Source of the DNA: Halorubrum halophilum
GTDB lineage: Archaea > Halobacteriota > Halobacteria > Halobacteriales > Haloferacaceae
Length of the DNA stretch: 64,000 nucleotides
Direction: 5' to 3'
NCBI RefSeq assembly: GCF_000739595.1
Contig: NZ_BBJP01000036.1
Span: 62,001 to 126,000 of the forward strand
Shown: positions 36,247 to 45,751 of the stretch, one piece after another
Layout: every line of letters starts with the position of its first letter
Position numbering within the stretch: position 1 is the first letter of the stretch
Notes under the pieces: model-generated
Database searches by the model: none
Told to the model about the DNA's origin: nothing
The model's input: only the letters and a program-made list of their open reading frames with translations
Program-made: the position numbers and the translations under genes

Positions 36247-36888
36247 TCAGTCGTCGCGCGCGTCCTCGACCACTTGCACGAACTCGCGGGCGGTCTCGGT
36301 GATCGCTTCGTAGTCGCCGCGCTCGGCGGCGTCGTAGTCGACGAGGGCGCCGCCCGCGCCGACCGCGAACGCGCCGGCGTCGACGTAGTCGGCCGCGTTG
36401 TCCGGGCCGACGCCTCCGGTCGGCATCATCGGGATCTGTCCGAGCGGCCCCTGCATCGCGCCGAGGTGGGCCGGACCGACGGTCTTGGCCGGGAACACCT
36501 TCACGAAGTCGGCGCCGGCCTCGTAGCCGCGGATCGCCTCGGTCGGCGTCATCACGCCGGGCGCGCTGACGGCGCCGTAGCGGTTGCACGTCTCGATCAC
36601 GTCCTCGTGGAGGCTCGGCGAGACGACGAACTCCGCGCCGGCCATCAGCGTGGTCCGGGCGGTCTCGCTGTCGAGGACGGTGCCGGTACCCACGACGACC
36701 TCGCCGTCGAAGGAGCCGGCGACCTCGCCGAGCTTCTCGGCCACGTCGGGCGTGTCCGCGGTGATCTCGACGGCGGTGACGCCGCCCTCGCGCAGCGCCT
36801 CCGTGATCCCGATGAGCTGGTCGGCCTCGACTCCGCGCAGCACCGCGACGACGCCGCTGTCGACGATCCGTGAGAGCGTCTCGTTCAT
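36247..36888 (-). CDS. 2-keto-3-deoxy-(6-phospho)gluconate aldolase, Eda type
   Basis: This is a 213-residue class I aldolase with the Schiff-base Lys130 in DFVKVFPAKTVG, catalytic Glu41 in AVEITADTP, and phosphate-binding PTGGVGPDNAADY. It cleaves KDPG to pyruvate and glyceraldehyde 3-phosphate in the semi-phosphorylated Entner-Doudoroff pathway of haloarchaea. ATG 36888 gives the standard N-terminus (MNETLSRIVDSGVVAVLRG); the longer frame from 36912 is unlikely. No other sugar-pathway gene is adjacent. Confidence 0.9.
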   Translation of the reverse strand: MNETLSRIVDSGVVAVLRGVEADQLIGITEALREGGVTAVEITADTPDVAEKLGEVAGSFDGEVVVGTGTVLDSETARTTLMAGAEFVVSPSLHEDVIETCNRYGAVSAPGVMTPTEAIRGYEAGADFVKVFPAKTVGPAHLGAMQGPLGQIPMMPTGGVGPDNAADYVDAGAFAVGAGGALVDYDAAERGDYEAITETAREFVQVVEDARDD

Positions 36889-37074
36889 ACGCCCCTGTTT
36901 CCGAGCGGCCACTTAAATACGCGCGGATGCGAACGAACTCTATAGCCGTCACCGCGCGGTCCCGATCGTGCGATCGGTCGACACGAAAACGGCGGCGATC
37001 GCGGGTCGATCCGGTCGAAACGGCCGAGACGAAACACTACCCTTTTGACCCTGCTGTCGGTAACAAGCGGTATA

Positions 37075-39264
37075 ATGGGCCGACGCAAGAAGATCGTTCA
37101 AGAGTGTGAGCGGCTGATGGACTCCCCGGAGAACATCCGGAACATCGCCATCGCCGCCCACGTCGACCACGGGAAAACGACGCTCTCCGACAACCTGCTG
37201 GCCGGTGCCGGCATGATCTCCCAGGACACCGCGGGCGAGCAGCTCGCGATGGACACGAAGGAGGACGAGCAGGAGCGCGGCATCACCATCGACGCGGCGA
37301 ACGTTTCGATGACTCACGAGTACGAGGATACCAACCACCTCATCAACCTCATCGACACGCCGGGCCACGTCGACTTCGGGGGCGACGTCACCCGCGCGAT
37401 GCGCGCGGTCGACGGCGCGCTGGTGGTCGTCGACGCCGTGGAGGGCGCGATGCCCCAGACCGAGACGGTGCTCCGGCAGGCGCTCCGCGAGGGCGTGAAG
37501 CCGGCGCTGTTCATCAACAAGGTCGACCGTCTCATCTCCGAGCTCCAGGAGGGACCCCAGGAGATGCAGGAGCGGCTGATGTCCGTCATCGCTGACGTCA
37601 ACGAGCTCATTCGCGGGATGGCCGAGAACATGGACGACATCCCCGAGGACTGGACCGTCTCCGTCGAGGACGGCACGGTCGGGTTCGGCTCCGCGCTGTA
37701 CAAGTGGGGCGTCTCGATGCCGTCGATGCAGCGGACCGGGATGGACTTCGCCGACATCATGGAGCTGGAACAGAACGACGAGCGGCAGGAACTCCACGAG
37801 CGGACGCCGCTGTCGGACGTCGTGCTCGACATGGTCTGTGAGCACTTCCCGAACCCGGTCGACGCCCAGCCCCGCCGTGTCCCGCGCATCTGGCGCGGCG
37901 ACGCGGAGAGCGAGCTGGCCGACACGATGCGGATGGTCAACGAGGACGGCGAGGTCGTCTTCATGGTCACCGACATCTCCATGGACCCGCACGCGGGCGA
38001 GATCGCGACGGGCCGCGTCTTCTCCGGCACGCTGGAGAAGGGTCAGGAGCTGTACGTCTCCGGGACCGCCGGCAAAAACCGCATCCAGAGCGTCGGGCTC
38101 TTCATGGGGTCCGAGCGCGAGGAAGTGGACCGCGTCCCGGCGGGGAACATCGCGTCCGTCACCGGCCTGCGTGACGCCATCGCCGGCTCCACCGTCTCCT
38201 CCGTGGAGATGACGCCGTTCGAGTCGATCGAGCACATCTCCGAGCCGGTCATCACGAAGTCCGTCGAGGCGCAGAACATGGACGACCTGCCGAAGCTCAT
38301 CGAGACGCTCCAGCAGGTCGCCAAGGAGGACCCGACGATCCAGATCGAGATCAACGAGGACACGGGCGAGCACCTCATCAGCGGGCAGGGCGAGCTCCAC
38401 CTCGAAGTGATCACCCAGCGGATCCGCGACAACCAGGGCATCCCGGTCATCACCGGGGAGCCGATCGTGGTCTTCCGCGAGCAGCCCCAGGAGGCCTCCC
38501 GCGAGGTCGAGGGGCAGTCGCCGAACCGCCACAACAAGTTCTACATCACCGTCGAGCCGATGGCCCAGGATATCGTCGACGCCATCCAGCTCGGCGAGGT
38601 CTCGATGGACATGCCCGAACTGGAGCGCCGCGAGGCGCTGCAGGAGGCCGGCATGGACAAGGACACCTCCCAGAACGTCGAGCACATCCACCGAACCAAC
38701 ATCCTCATCGACGACACGAAGGGGATTCAACACCTCAACGAGACGATGGAGCTGGTGCTCGAAGGGCTTCAGGAAGCGCTCGACGACGGGCCGCTCGCCG
38801 CCGAGCCGGTCCAGGGGTCGCTGTTCCGGCTGCACGACGCGAAGCTCCACGAGGACACCATCCACCGCGGTCCCGCACAGGTCATCCCCGCGGTCCGCGA
38901 CGCGGTCCACCGCTCGCTGATCGACGGCGAGGTCCGCCTGCTGGAGCCGATCCAGGACGTTCGGATCGACGTGCCCTCGGAGCACATGGGCGCGGCGTCC
39001 GGCGAGATTCAGGGCCGCCGCGGCCGCGTCGACGACATGTACCAGGAGGGCGATCTCATGGTCGTCGAGGGCATCGCGCCCGTCGAGGAGATGATCGGGT
39101 TCTCCTCCGACATCCGCTCGGCCACCGAGGGCCGCGCCTCGTGGAACACCGAGAACGCGGGCTTCCGCGTGCTCGTCGACAACCTCCAGCGCGAGAAGAT
39201 CATGGAGATCCGCGAGCGCAAGGGGATGAAGCTGGAACTGCCGCAGTCGATCGACTACTTCTAA
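37075..39264 (+). CDS. fusA: Translation elongation factor aEF-2
   Basis: This 729-residue GTPase catalyses ribosome translocation. It has G1 AHVDHGKTT (residues 28-36), switch II/G3 DTPGHVDF, and G4 NKVD. Domain IV has [11 protein letters not shown], whose second His is the diphthamide site in this family, followed by [15 protein letters not shown]. Length is typical. ATG 37075 follows TATA-like GGTATA too closely to be its promoter; the upstream gap is divergent with the aldolase. Confidence 0.97.
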   Translation: MGRRKKIVQECERLMDSPENIRNIAIAAHVDHGKTTLSDNLLAGAGMISQDTAGEQLAMDTKEDEQERGITIDAANVSMTHEYEDTNHLINLIDTPGHVDFGGDVTRAMRAVDGALVVVDAVEGAMPQTETVLRQALREGVKPALFINKVDRLISELQEGPQEMQERLMSVIADVNELIRGMAENMDDIPEDWTVSVEDGTVGFGSALYKWGVSMPSMQRTGMDFADIMELEQNDERQELHERTPLSDVVLDMVCEHFPNPVDAQPRRVPRIWRGDAESELADTMRMVNEDGEVVFMVTDISMDPHAGEIATGRVFSGTLEKGQELYVSGTAGKNRIQSVGLFMGSEREEVDRVPAGNIASVTGLRDAIAGSTVSSVEMTPFESIEHISEPVITKSVEAQNMDDLPKLIETLQQVAKEDPTIQIEINEDTGEHLISGQGELHLEVITQRIRDNQGIPVITGEPIVVFREQPQEASREVEGQSPNRHNKFYITVEPMAQDIVDAIQLGEVSMDMPELERREALQEAGMDKDTSQNVEHIHRTNILIDDTKGIQHLNETMELVLEGLQEALDDGPLAAEPVQGSLFRLHDAKLHEDTIHRGPAQVIPAVRDAVHRSLIDGEVRLLEPIQDVRIDVPSEHMGAASGEIQGRRGRVDDMYQEGDLMVVEGIAPVEEMIGFSSDIRSATEGRASWNTENAGFRVLVDNLQREKIMEIRERKGMKLELPQSIDYF

Positions 39265-39352
39265 GTCGACGGCGCGGTTCGCGGCTTGCGGCTCGCTGCT
39301 TCTGCGGTTTCTCTCTCGATTCTTTCGCCCTTTTCAGCCCGTCAGCGACGAA

Positions 39353-39835
39353 CTACCTGATCGCCGACCGCCCGCCGACGAGCGCGAAGAGCAGTCCGAT
39401 CACGATCGCGACGAGCGGCGCGTTCGACGTGCGGTCCTTCAGGAACGCGGCGTCCGGATCCGACGGGTCGACGTACGCCGTCGCGGATTCGCCGACGGCG
39501 TACCCCTCGATCACCGACCGGGCCGCCGACTCGGTGTCGTAGTTCGACGTGATCGCCGACGGGAAGACGTTCGTGCTCGCGTACTCGGTCCCCTCGTACT
39601 CGTAGGTGAACCGGACGGTGGGTCGGTAGTCGACGCCGGCCTCGCTTCCCGTCGACGTCGACTCGATGTCGAGTTCGGTGACCGTGGCGTCGACCTCGAC
39701 GGCGTCGTCCACGGCGTTCGACTGCTGGGTGTAGTCGTACGCGCCGTACCCGGTCGCCGCGAGCCCGATCATCAGCATGAGGACCGCACCCCGGACCGTG
39801 TTCGGGCCGCTGATCGTGAGTCCGTCGTCTCCCAT
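39353..39835 (-). CDS. DUF3592-type membrane protein
   Basis: This is a 160-residue protein with an N-terminal helix (about 15-35, TVRGAVLMLMIGLAATGYGA) and a C-terminal helix (about 138-157). Between them is an extracytoplasmic beta domain of the DUF3592 kind (YRPTVRFTYEYEGTEYAST, GESATAYVDPSDPDAAFL). The function is unknown. It is convergent with the EF-2 gene. Confidence 0.78.
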   Translation of the reverse strand: MGDDGLTISGPNTVRGAVLMLMIGLAATGYGAYDYTQQSNAVDDAVEVDATVTELDIESTSTGSEAGVDYRPTVRFTYEYEGTEYASTNVFPSAITSNYDTESAARSVIEGYAVGESATAYVDPSDPDAAFLKDRTSNAPLVAIVIGLLFALVGGRSAIR

Positions 39836-40081
39836 TCGCTACGTCACCTCGAGGCGGCGAGAGTCGGTTCCGTGTGAGCGCTCACGTCGCAACCGCTGAC
39901 GAACAGCGTGGAGGGTTTTCACATCGTCGCGAGACGCCCTCGCCACATAATTGTGCGGTTGTCCCATCAGCCGTCTGCCGGTTCACCGTCGCGGCTTCTG
40001 TGCTGCCGGTTGCGAGTCGCCCTATTCCGTGCGCCGCGTTGGCAGGCTCGATAGCGAGGCAACGCCTGCCATCGCCGAAGG

Positions 40082-40088
40082 CTTATAC
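40082..40088 (+). promoter_or_regulatory. TATA box of the leader ORF-ACT-hom operon
   Basis: CTTATAC, preceded by GAAGG, is centred about 28 bases before ATG 40113. This predicts that the mRNA begins at or next to that ATG, making the small upstream reading frame the first translated, leaderless one. Confidence 0.6.
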
Positions 40089-40112
40089 CGGATCCCCCGA
40101 CTCCTTTCGGGT

Positions 40113-40274
40113 ATGCAGACGGGCACGACTCCTGCTCGGCGCATCGCGATGGAGCCAGCAAGCGACCGCTCCGTGCCGCCGACAGGACCGTGCCGGACCG
40201 GACCGCCGACGGGGACCTCCGGAACGTCGCTCGCCGCGACGGCGGCGGTTTCCGACGCGGAGGTGGCGGCGTGA
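40113..40274 (+). CDS. Candidate Thr-rich leader peptide upstream of the homoserine dehydrogenase operon
   Basis: This 53-codon reading frame (MQTGTTPARRIAMEPASDRS...) is placed to be translated leaderless from the TATA box at 40082. Its TGA overlaps the GTG start of the ACT-domain gene (GTGA at 40271-40274). Nine of its 53 residues are Thr (about 17 percent), with clusters TGTT and TGPPTGTSGTS. Thr is an end product of the pathway starting with the downstream homoserine dehydrogenase. It may couple translation or sense Thr supply, or may be a chance frame. Confidence 0.35.
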   Translation: MQTGTTPARRIAMEPASDRSVPPTGPCRTGPPTGTSGTSLAATAAVSDAEVAA

Positions 40275-40867
40275 GCGACGCCCGCGACGGGGTCCCCGAG
40301 GAGGAAGCGGACGGCGAGGACGTCACCCCTGACGGCGGCGGCCACGCGTCGACGGCGCCGTCGACGCACACGGTGCGGCTCGAACTCGCCGACGAGCCGG
40401 GACAGCTCCTCGCCGCGCTCCACCCGATCGCCGACAACGGGGGGAACCTCCTCTCGATCTACCACGAGCGCGGGAACAAGACCCCCCGCGGCCGGATCCC
40501 GGTCGAGGTCGACTTCGAGGCGACTCCGGAGCGCTTCGAGGGGATCGTCGAGGCCCTTCGGACCGAGGGCGTGAACGTGATGCAGGCGGGGACGGAGCGG
40601 TACGCCGAGGAGGTGACCATCCTGCTCTTCGGTCACCTCATCGACACGGACCTATCGGACTCCCTCTCGCGGATCGAGGCCTGCGAGTCCGCCTCCGTCG
40701 CCGACGTGTCGCTGGCGGCGCCGCAGGGGACCGAAGAGTCGTCGAGCGCCCGGCTTCGCCTGGAGGCCCGCGCCGGGGAGACGGAGGCTGCCCTCGCGGC
40801 GGTTCGGGAGCTGGCTGACGAGAAGAAGCTACGTCTGGTCGAGCCGCTCACGGGGGTGGAGGCGTGA
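40271..40867 (+). CDS. ACT-domain amino-acid-sensing protein
   Basis: This is a 198-residue protein. After a disordered acidic N-terminus come two ACT-type beta-alpha-beta modules (about 37-115 and 120-195). The first opens HTVRLELADEPGQLLAALHP followed by IADNGGNLLSIYHERG. ACT domains bind amino acids to regulate metabolism. Overlap with homoserine dehydrogenase at GTGA (40864-40867) suggests the two form a regulated enzyme, like bacterial homoserine dehydrogenases in which ACT is fused. GTG 40271 is chosen for its Shine-Dalgarno GGAGGTG six bases upstream. Confidence 0.85.
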   Translation: MSDARDGVPEEEADGEDVTPDGGGHASTAPSTHTVRLELADEPGQLLAALHPIADNGGNLLSIYHERGNKTPRGRIPVEVDFEATPERFEGIVEALRTEGVNVMQAGTERYAEEVTILLFGHLIDTDLSDSLSRIEACESASVADVSLAAPQGTEESSSARLRLEARAGETEAALAAVRELADEKKLRLVEPLTGVEA

Positions 40868-41850
40868 GACTCGCCGTCGTCGGCGCGGGCGCGGTCGGGC
40901 GCTCGGTCGTCGACCTCGCGAGCGAGTACGGCCACGAGGTCGTCGCGGTCGCGGACTCGTCGAGCGCGGTCGTCGCGGACGGGAAGGGCGACCGGGACGC
41001 CGGCGTCGACCCCGACGCGGTGGTGGCCCGCAAGACCGAGCGCGGGATCGTCGGCGACGACGACCCCGCGGACGCGCTTGCGGCCGACTACGATGCGCTG
41101 GTCGAGGCGACGCCGACGACGCTCGGCGACGCCGAGCCCGGCTTCTCGCACGTCCGGACCGCGCTGGAGCGCGACCGCCACGCCGTGCTCGCGAACAAGG
41201 GGCCGGTCGCGGAGCGGTTCGGCGATCTGCGCTCGCTCCTGAACGACAGCGACGGCGAGATCCGGTTTGAGGCGACGGTGGGCGGCGCGATACCCGCGGT
41301 GTCGACCGTCGAGGACATCGAGCCTGGTCACGTCACGGCAGTCCGGGGCGTGCTCAACGGGACGGCGAACTTCATCCTGACGCGGATGGCCGCCGAGGGC
41401 CTCGACTACGACCACGTGCTCGCGGAGGCGCAGGACCTCGGCGTCGCCGAGGCCGACCCCTCCTTCGACGTGGACGGCACCGACGCGGCGCTCAAGTGCG
41501 TCATCCTCGCCAACGTGCTATCCTTCGGCGCGGCCGACGACCCCGCCGACGCCCGCGAGTTCACGCTCGACGACGCCGACGTGTCGGGCATCCGCGACGT
41601 GCCCGGGTCCGCGCTCCGGCTCGCGGCCGAGGACGGCCGGACGGTCAGGCTCATCGGCGAGGCGACGGGCGAGACGGTTCGGGTCGCGCCGCGGCTCGTC
41701 CCCGAGAACGGGACGCTCGCGGTCTCCGGCACGCAGAACATCGTCCAGATCGAGACCACCCACGCCGGCCGGCTCAACATCTCCGGGCGCGGGGCGGGCG
41801 GCCCGGAGACCGCGAGCGCGGTGCTCGGGGACGTCGGGCGGCTGGAGTAG
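40864..41850 (+). CDS. hom: Homoserine dehydrogenase
   Basis: This 328-residue NAD(P)-dependent enzyme converts aspartate semialdehyde to homoserine for Thr and Met synthesis. It has the Rossmann motif VGAGAVGRSV, the NKGPVA segment, catalytic-domain GVLNGTANFILTRM, and EAQDLGVAEADPSFDVDGTDAALK with the family's conserved Asp/Lys pair. It has no C-terminal ACT domain; that function is on the preceding overlapping gene. The start is GTG 40864. Confidence 0.93.
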   Translation: MRLAVVGAGAVGRSVVDLASEYGHEVVAVADSSSAVVADGKGDRDAGVDPDAVVARKTERGIVGDDDPADALAADYDALVEATPTTLGDAEPGFSHVRTALERDRHAVLANKGPVAERFGDLRSLLNDSDGEIRFEATVGGAIPAVSTVEDIEPGHVTAVRGVLNGTANFILTRMAAEGLDYDHVLAEAQDLGVAEADPSFDVDGTDAALKCVILANVLSFGAADDPADAREFTLDDADVSGIRDVPGSALRLAAEDGRTVRLIGEATGETVRVAPRLVPENGTLAVSGTQNIVQIETTHAGRLNISGRGAGGPETASAVLGDVGRLE

Positions 41851-42057
41851 CGTCGCGAGCGTCGGAACGGGTCCTCCTCGTCCCCGATTCGTGTCACCGG
41901 AACCCGGCACGCGACCTCGGTCGTGTGACGCGCTGCCGTGACCCGCGTTGTCGAGAATCGCCCGACGGCGTCGCGATCATCTGTAGGCCGTATCGAAACC
42001 GTTTTAGTGGAATCTACCGAAACTTACTCACAGAGCGCCTTAGCGCGTGATTACCCC

Positions 42058-43323
42058 ATGAGTGACAAACCGCACCAGAATCTGGCCATCATCGGCCACG
42101 TCGACCACGGCAAGAGTACGCTCGTGGGTCGCCTCCTCTTCGAGACGGGGAGCGTCCCCGAGCACGTAATCGAGCAGCACCGCGAGGAAGCCGAAGAGAA
42201 GGGCAAGGGCGGCTTCGAGTTCGCCTACGTGATGGACAACCTCGCCGAGGAGCGCGAGCGCGGCGTCACGATCGACATCGCCCACCAGGAGTTCGACACG
42301 GACAACTACTACTTCACCATCGTCGACTGCCCGGGCCACCGTGACTTCGTGAAGAACATGATCACGGGCGCCTCGCAGGCCGACAACGCGGTGCTCGTCG
42401 TCGCGGCCGACGACGGTGTCGCGCCCCAGACCCGAGAGCACGTGTTCCTGGCCCGCACGCTGGGTATCAACGAGCTCATCATCGGCGTCAACAAGATGGA
42501 CCTCGTCGACTACAGCGAGGACTCCTACAAGCAGGTCATCGACGAGGTCGAAGACCTGCTCAACCAGGTCCGCTTCGCGACTGAGGACACGTCGTTCGTG
42601 CCCATCTCGGCGTTCGAGGGCGACAACGTCGCCGAGGCGTCCGAGAACACCCCGTGGTACGACGGCGACACGCTGCTGGAGTCGCTCAACGACCTGCCGG
42701 AGTCCGAGCCGCCGACGGACGCGCCGCTTCGACTCCCGATCCAGGATGTCTACACCATCTCCGGTATCGGGACCGTCCCCGTGGGACGCGTCGAGACCGG
42801 TATCCTCAACACCGGCGACAACGTCTCCTTCCAGCCGTCCGACGTGGGCGGCGAAGTGAAGACGGTCGAGATGCACCACGAGGAAGTGCCCAAGGCCGAG
42901 CCCGGTGACAACGTCGGGTTCAACGTCCGCGGCATCGGTAAGGACGACATCCGCCGCGGCGACGTCTGTGGCCCGGCTGACGACCCGCCGAGCGTCGCCG
43001 AGACGTTCCAGGCGCAGGTCGTCGTCATGCAGCACCCCAGCGTCATCACCGCCGGCTACACGCCCGTCTTCCACGCCCACACGGCGCAGGTCGCCTGTAC
43101 GATCGAGTCCATCGATCAGAAGATCGACCCGTCGTCCGGTGAGGTCGCCGAGGAGAACCCGGACTTCATCAAGTCCGGCGACGCGGCGGTCGTCACCGTG
43201 CGCCCGCAAAAGCCGCTCAGCATCGAGCCGTCCGGCGAGATTCCGGAACTCGGCAGCTTCGCCATCCGCGACATGGGTCAGACCATCGCGGCCGGCAAGG
43301 TGCTCGAAGTCAACGAGCGATAA
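42058..43323 (+). CDS. tef1a: Translation elongation factor aEF-1 alpha
   Basis: This 421-residue GTPase delivers aminoacyl-tRNA. It has G1 GHVDHGKST (residues 13-21), G3 DCPGHRDF, G4 NKMD, and domains 2 and 3 with conserved [13 protein letters not shown]-like text ([13 protein letters not shown]). Length is normal. It starts at ATG 42058; a TATA-like CGTTTTAGTGG near 42000 leaves a leader of about 30 bases. It is co-transcribed with rpsJ three bases downstream. Confidence 0.97.
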   Translation: MSDKPHQNLAIIGHVDHGKSTLVGRLLFETGSVPEHVIEQHREEAEEKGKGGFEFAYVMDNLAEERERGVTIDIAHQEFDTDNYYFTIVDCPGHRDFVKNMITGASQADNAVLVVAADDGVAPQTREHVFLARTLGINELIIGVNKMDLVDYSEDSYKQVIDEVEDLLNQVRFATEDTSFVPISAFEGDNVAEASENTPWYDGDTLLESLNDLPESEPPTDAPLRLPIQDVYTISGIGTVPVGRVETGILNTGDNVSFQPSDVGGEVKTVEMHHEEVPKAEPGDNVGFNVRGIGKDDIRRGDVCGPADDPPSVAETFQAQVVVMQHPSVITAGYTPVFHAHTAQVACTIESIDQKIDPSSGEVAEENPDFIKSGDAAVVTVRPQKPLSIEPSGEIPELGSFAIRDMGQTIAAGKVLEVNER

Positions 43324-43326
43324 TCG

Positions 43327-43635
43327 ATGCAGCAGGCACGCGTCCGCCTCGCCGGCACGAGCCCCGAGGACCTCGACGACATCTGCGACGACGTCCGCGA
43401 GATCGCGGACTCGACGGGGGTCGCCCTGTCGGGCCCGATCCCGCTGCCGACGAAGACGCTCGAGATCCCGTCGCGCAAGTCCCCGGACGGTGAGGGGACG
43501 GCGACGTGGGAGCACTGGGAGATGCGCGTCCACAAGCGTCTGATCGACATCGACGCCGACGAACGCGCGCTCCGCCAGCTCATGCGCGTCCAAGTGCCGA
43601 ACGACGTCAGCATCGAGATCGTTCTCGAAGACTGA
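43327..43635 (+). CDS. rpsJ: Small ribosomal subunit protein uS10
   Basis: This is a 102-residue protein with the S10 signature [21 protein letters not shown] and C-terminal [15 protein letters not shown]. It sits in the conserved archaeal order EF-1 alpha then S10, with the ATG three bases after the preceding stop. Confidence 0.96.
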   Translation: MQQARVRLAGTSPEDLDDICDDVREIADSTGVALSGPIPLPTKTLEIPSRKSPDGEGTATWEHWEMRVHKRLIDIDADERALRQLMRVQVPNDVSIEIVLED

Positions 43636-43645
43636 GCGCTAGGGC

Positions 43646-43676
43646 GTTTTTCTTTCACCCTTTCGTTTTTTGAGAT
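43646..43676 (+). terminator. T-rich terminator region after rpsJ
   Basis: Eleven bases after the rpsJ stop come two T-runs, GTTTTTCTTTC and CGTTTTTTGAG. Such T-tracts are typical of intrinsic archaeal termination. Confidence 0.55.
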
Positions 43677-43716
43677 CCCTAGCGGAGACGCTGTCGGTCG
43701 GTTCCAGCCGCTGCCC

Positions 43717-44277
43717 TTACGACACGTCGAGCAGCCGCGCGCGTCCGGCGACGAGCCCGCAGAACGCCCCGGTCGCGTGGGCGATCAGCGCGACGCCGGG
43801 CGCCGCGGTCGTCGCGGTGAGGACGACGGCTGCCAGCCCGAACAGCGCGAACTGCGCCCGCACGGAGAGCCGCAAGCGATCGAACAGCGTCGCGCTCACG
43901 ACGTTGCCCGCGAGGAGGTAGCCGCCGAGCGCGAAGACGGCGCCGCTGAGCCCCAACACGGCCGCCGGGGGACCGAGTAGCCCGCCGAGCGTCACTTGCG
44001 CGACCCCGGCGAGCGCGCCGCTCCCGACCACGAACGCGTGGAACCGGAGACGGGTGGTCCGACGCTCGACGAGGGGGCCGACGAGGAGTAACGCGAGCGC
44101 GTTCGCCAGCAGGTGACCGATCGATCCGTGCGCGTACACGCTGGTGAAGAGGGTCCACGGCGCGACGGCGAGCGGCGTCGACAGCGCGAAGATCCCCGCG
44201 AGGTCGACGACGCTCAACGCGAGCTGTGCGAGTCCGACGAGGAGGGCGACCGCGAGCGTCTCGAACGTGGCGCGCAT
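43717..44277 (-). CDS. Rhomboid-family intramembrane serine protease
   Basis: This is a 186-residue protein with six predicted hydrophobic helices. Rhomboid hallmarks are HGSIGHLLAN in the second helix (oxyanion-side His and Asn), catalytic Ser111 in GLSGAVFALGG, and His167 in AHATGAFCGL. It cleaves membrane proteins within the bilayer; the substrate is unknown. ATG 44277 starts directly at helix 1. An in-frame ATG at 44358 would add a polar 27-residue N-terminus. It is divergent from the iron-box-controlled flippase gene. Confidence 0.85.
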   Translation of the reverse strand: MRATFETLAVALLVGLAQLALSVVDLAGIFALSTPLAVAPWTLFTSVYAHGSIGHLLANALALLLVGPLVERRTTRLRFHAFVVGSGALAGVAQVTLGGLLGPPAAVLGLSGAVFALGGYLLAGNVVSATLFDRLRLSVRAQFALFGLAAVVLTATTAAPGVALIAHATGAFCGLVAGRARLLDVS

Positions 44278-44466
44278 CGCTCGGTCGTTCGCGCCGGAGC
44301 GGGTTAAACCCGACCGCGGCGGTCGGATCGCGTCGTCCGGGTCGTGTGCCCGCGCCATCCGCTCGGCCTCGGCCACGTACCGCTCGCGGTCGGCCGGGTC
44401 GTCGACCGCGTCGACGTTCTCGGGGTCGGCGTCGACGGAGCGATGCGGACCGCCAGCCTTTTGTTC

Positions 44467-44482
44467 TTTAGGCTGGCCTAAA
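44467..44482. promoter_or_regulatory. Iron box 1 (DtxR-type palindrome)
   Basis: TTTAGGCTGGCCTAAA fits TTTAGG-N4-CCTAAA. It overlaps a TATA-like CTTTAGG placed about 23 bases before ATG 44490, and lies in the rhomboid/flippase divergent region. Binding by a DtxR/SirR-type regulator is inferred from similarity to bacterial DtxR boxes. Confidence 0.75.
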
Positions 44483-44489
44483 TCAACGT

Positions 44490-44540
44490 ATGTTCGCTGA
44501 ACGACCCCTCGAACGCCGTCGAAGGACGGCGGACCGATGA
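44490..44540 (+). CDS. Candidate 16-residue leader ORF before the flippase gene
   Basis: ATG 44490 reads MFAERPLERRRRTADR and its TGA overlaps the flippase ATG (ATGA, 44537-44540). The start is placed for leaderless translation from the TATA/iron-box promoter. It may serve only to couple translation to the flippase; no evidence for a functional peptide. Confidence 0.35.
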   Translation: MFAERPLERRRRTADR

Positions 44541-45730
44541 CCAGCGGTCGCGTTCGAGATCGAATCCGAAGCGGCCTCTCGCGGGAGCGGCTCACGGTCG
44601 TCGGAACGTTCGCCGTCCTCGCGGTCGGCGTCGCCGTCACGGCCCGGACCCTCGACGCCGACGCGGTCGTCGGGGCGGTGACGGCGGCGGACCCGGCGCT
44701 TCTCGGCGCGGCCCTCCTTGTCTACCTCCTCTCGTGGCCGGTCCGCGGGCGCCGGTACGCCGACGTGCTCGCGGCGATGGGACGACGCTGCCGAATCGGG
44801 TTCCTCACGGCGGCGGTGTTTGCGAGCCAGACCGCGAACCTGATCGTCCCCGCGCGGGCCGGCGACGGGGTCCGCGCGTACCTGCTCAAGGAGCGTCGGG
44901 ACGTGCCGTACCCGACGGGGGTCGCGTCGCTCGCGGTCGAGCGCGCGTTCGACCTCGTGGCGATCGGCGCCCTCGGGGGCGTCGCGCTCGGGGCTCTGCT
45001 CCTGACCGGTCGGTCGCCCGGATCGGGCGAGTCGGTCGGCGCCGTCGCGCCGTCGACCGCGCTCGCGGCCGCGGCCGGTATCGCCGTCAGCGCCGCAGTC
45101 CTCTCGGTCGCGGCCGTCGCGGTCGCTCGGAGCGACCGGCGGTTCGGCCCGGCGCTCCGCGCTCGGATCGCGCGGCCGCGTCTCTCGCAGGCCGTCGACG
45201 CCGCCGTCCGATTCGGCTCGTCGGTTCGGGTCGTCGCCGCCGACCCTCGACGTCTCGGTGCGGTGTTCCTCTGGAGCGTCGTCGTCTGGGCGCTCGACGT
45301 TCTCACCGCCGTCCTCGTGCTCGCCGCGCTCACTGGCGGGATCGGGGGGTTCGTCGGGCCGCCGGCGCTGCTCGTCGTGGGAACCCTCGCGGTCAGCGTC
45401 GGCAACCTCGCGAAGGTGCTCCCGCTCTCGCAGGGCGGGATCGGGCTGTACGAGGCGGCGTTCACCGGTCTTGTCGTGAGCGCGACGGGGCTGCCCGTCG
45501 AGACGGCGCTCGCGGCGGCGATCCTCGACCACGCGCTGAAGAACGCCGTCACGCTCGCCGGCGGTGGAGTCGCGGCGCTCGCGCTCGGTCTCTCGCCGAC
45601 GGCCGGTCCCTCGGGGGACGGTGAGCCGACCCCCTCGGTACAGACCGACGGAGGGAGCGTCGCCGACGATTCGTCAACGAACGCCGACGGTGAGTGCCAA
45701 TCGTCGAACCGCGGACCGCCAAGTTTTTAG
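44537..45730 (+). CDS. Flippase-like membrane protein (lysylphosphatidylglycerol-synthase TM family, UPF0104)
   Basis: This is a 397-residue protein with about eight hydrophobic helices. It carries family features VYLLSWPVRGRRYADVLAAM, ASQTANLIVPARAGDGVRAY and LPLSQGGIGLYEAAF. Relatives include AglD-associated or lipid-linked-glycan flippase-like domains, so lipid-linked sugar handling is plausible but unproven. It ends in a disordered tail. The stop codon overlaps iron box 2 of the following gene. It is probably iron-regulated through iron box 1. Confidence 0.82.
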   Translation: MTSGRVRDRIRSGLSRERLTVVGTFAVLAVGVAVTARTLDADAVVGAVTAADPALLGAALLVYLLSWPVRGRRYADVLAAMGRRCRIGFLTAAVFASQTANLIVPARAGDGVRAYLLKERRDVPYPTGVASLAVERAFDLVAIGALGGVALGALLLTGRSPGSGESVGAVAPSTALAAAAGIAVSAAVLSVAAVAVARSDRRFGPALRARIARPRLSQAVDAAVRFGSSVRVVAADPRRLGAVFLWSVVVWALDVLTAVLVLAALTGGIGGFVGPPALLVVGTLAVSVGNLAKVLPLSQGGIGLYEAAFTGLVVSATGLPVETALAAAILDHALKNAVTLAGGGVAALALGLSPTAGPSGDGEPTPSVQTDGGSVADDSSTNADGECQSSNRGPPSF

Positions 45731-45741
45731 GCCGCCCTAAA
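45726..45741. promoter_or_regulatory. Iron box 2 (DtxR-type palindrome)
   Basis: TTTAGGCCGCCCTAAA exactly fits TTTAGG-N4-CCTAAA. It overlaps the flippase stop codon and a TATA-like TTTTTAG about 25 bases before ATG 45752, so binding would block a leaderless promoter. Confidence 0.78.
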
Positions 45742-45751
45742 AAATCGGTGT

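Noticed and set aside
43717-44640. A 307-residue form of the rhomboid gene
   Set aside because: The upstream extension would run through the iron box and into the divergent flippase gene and has no convincing start; ATG 44277 begins at helix 1.
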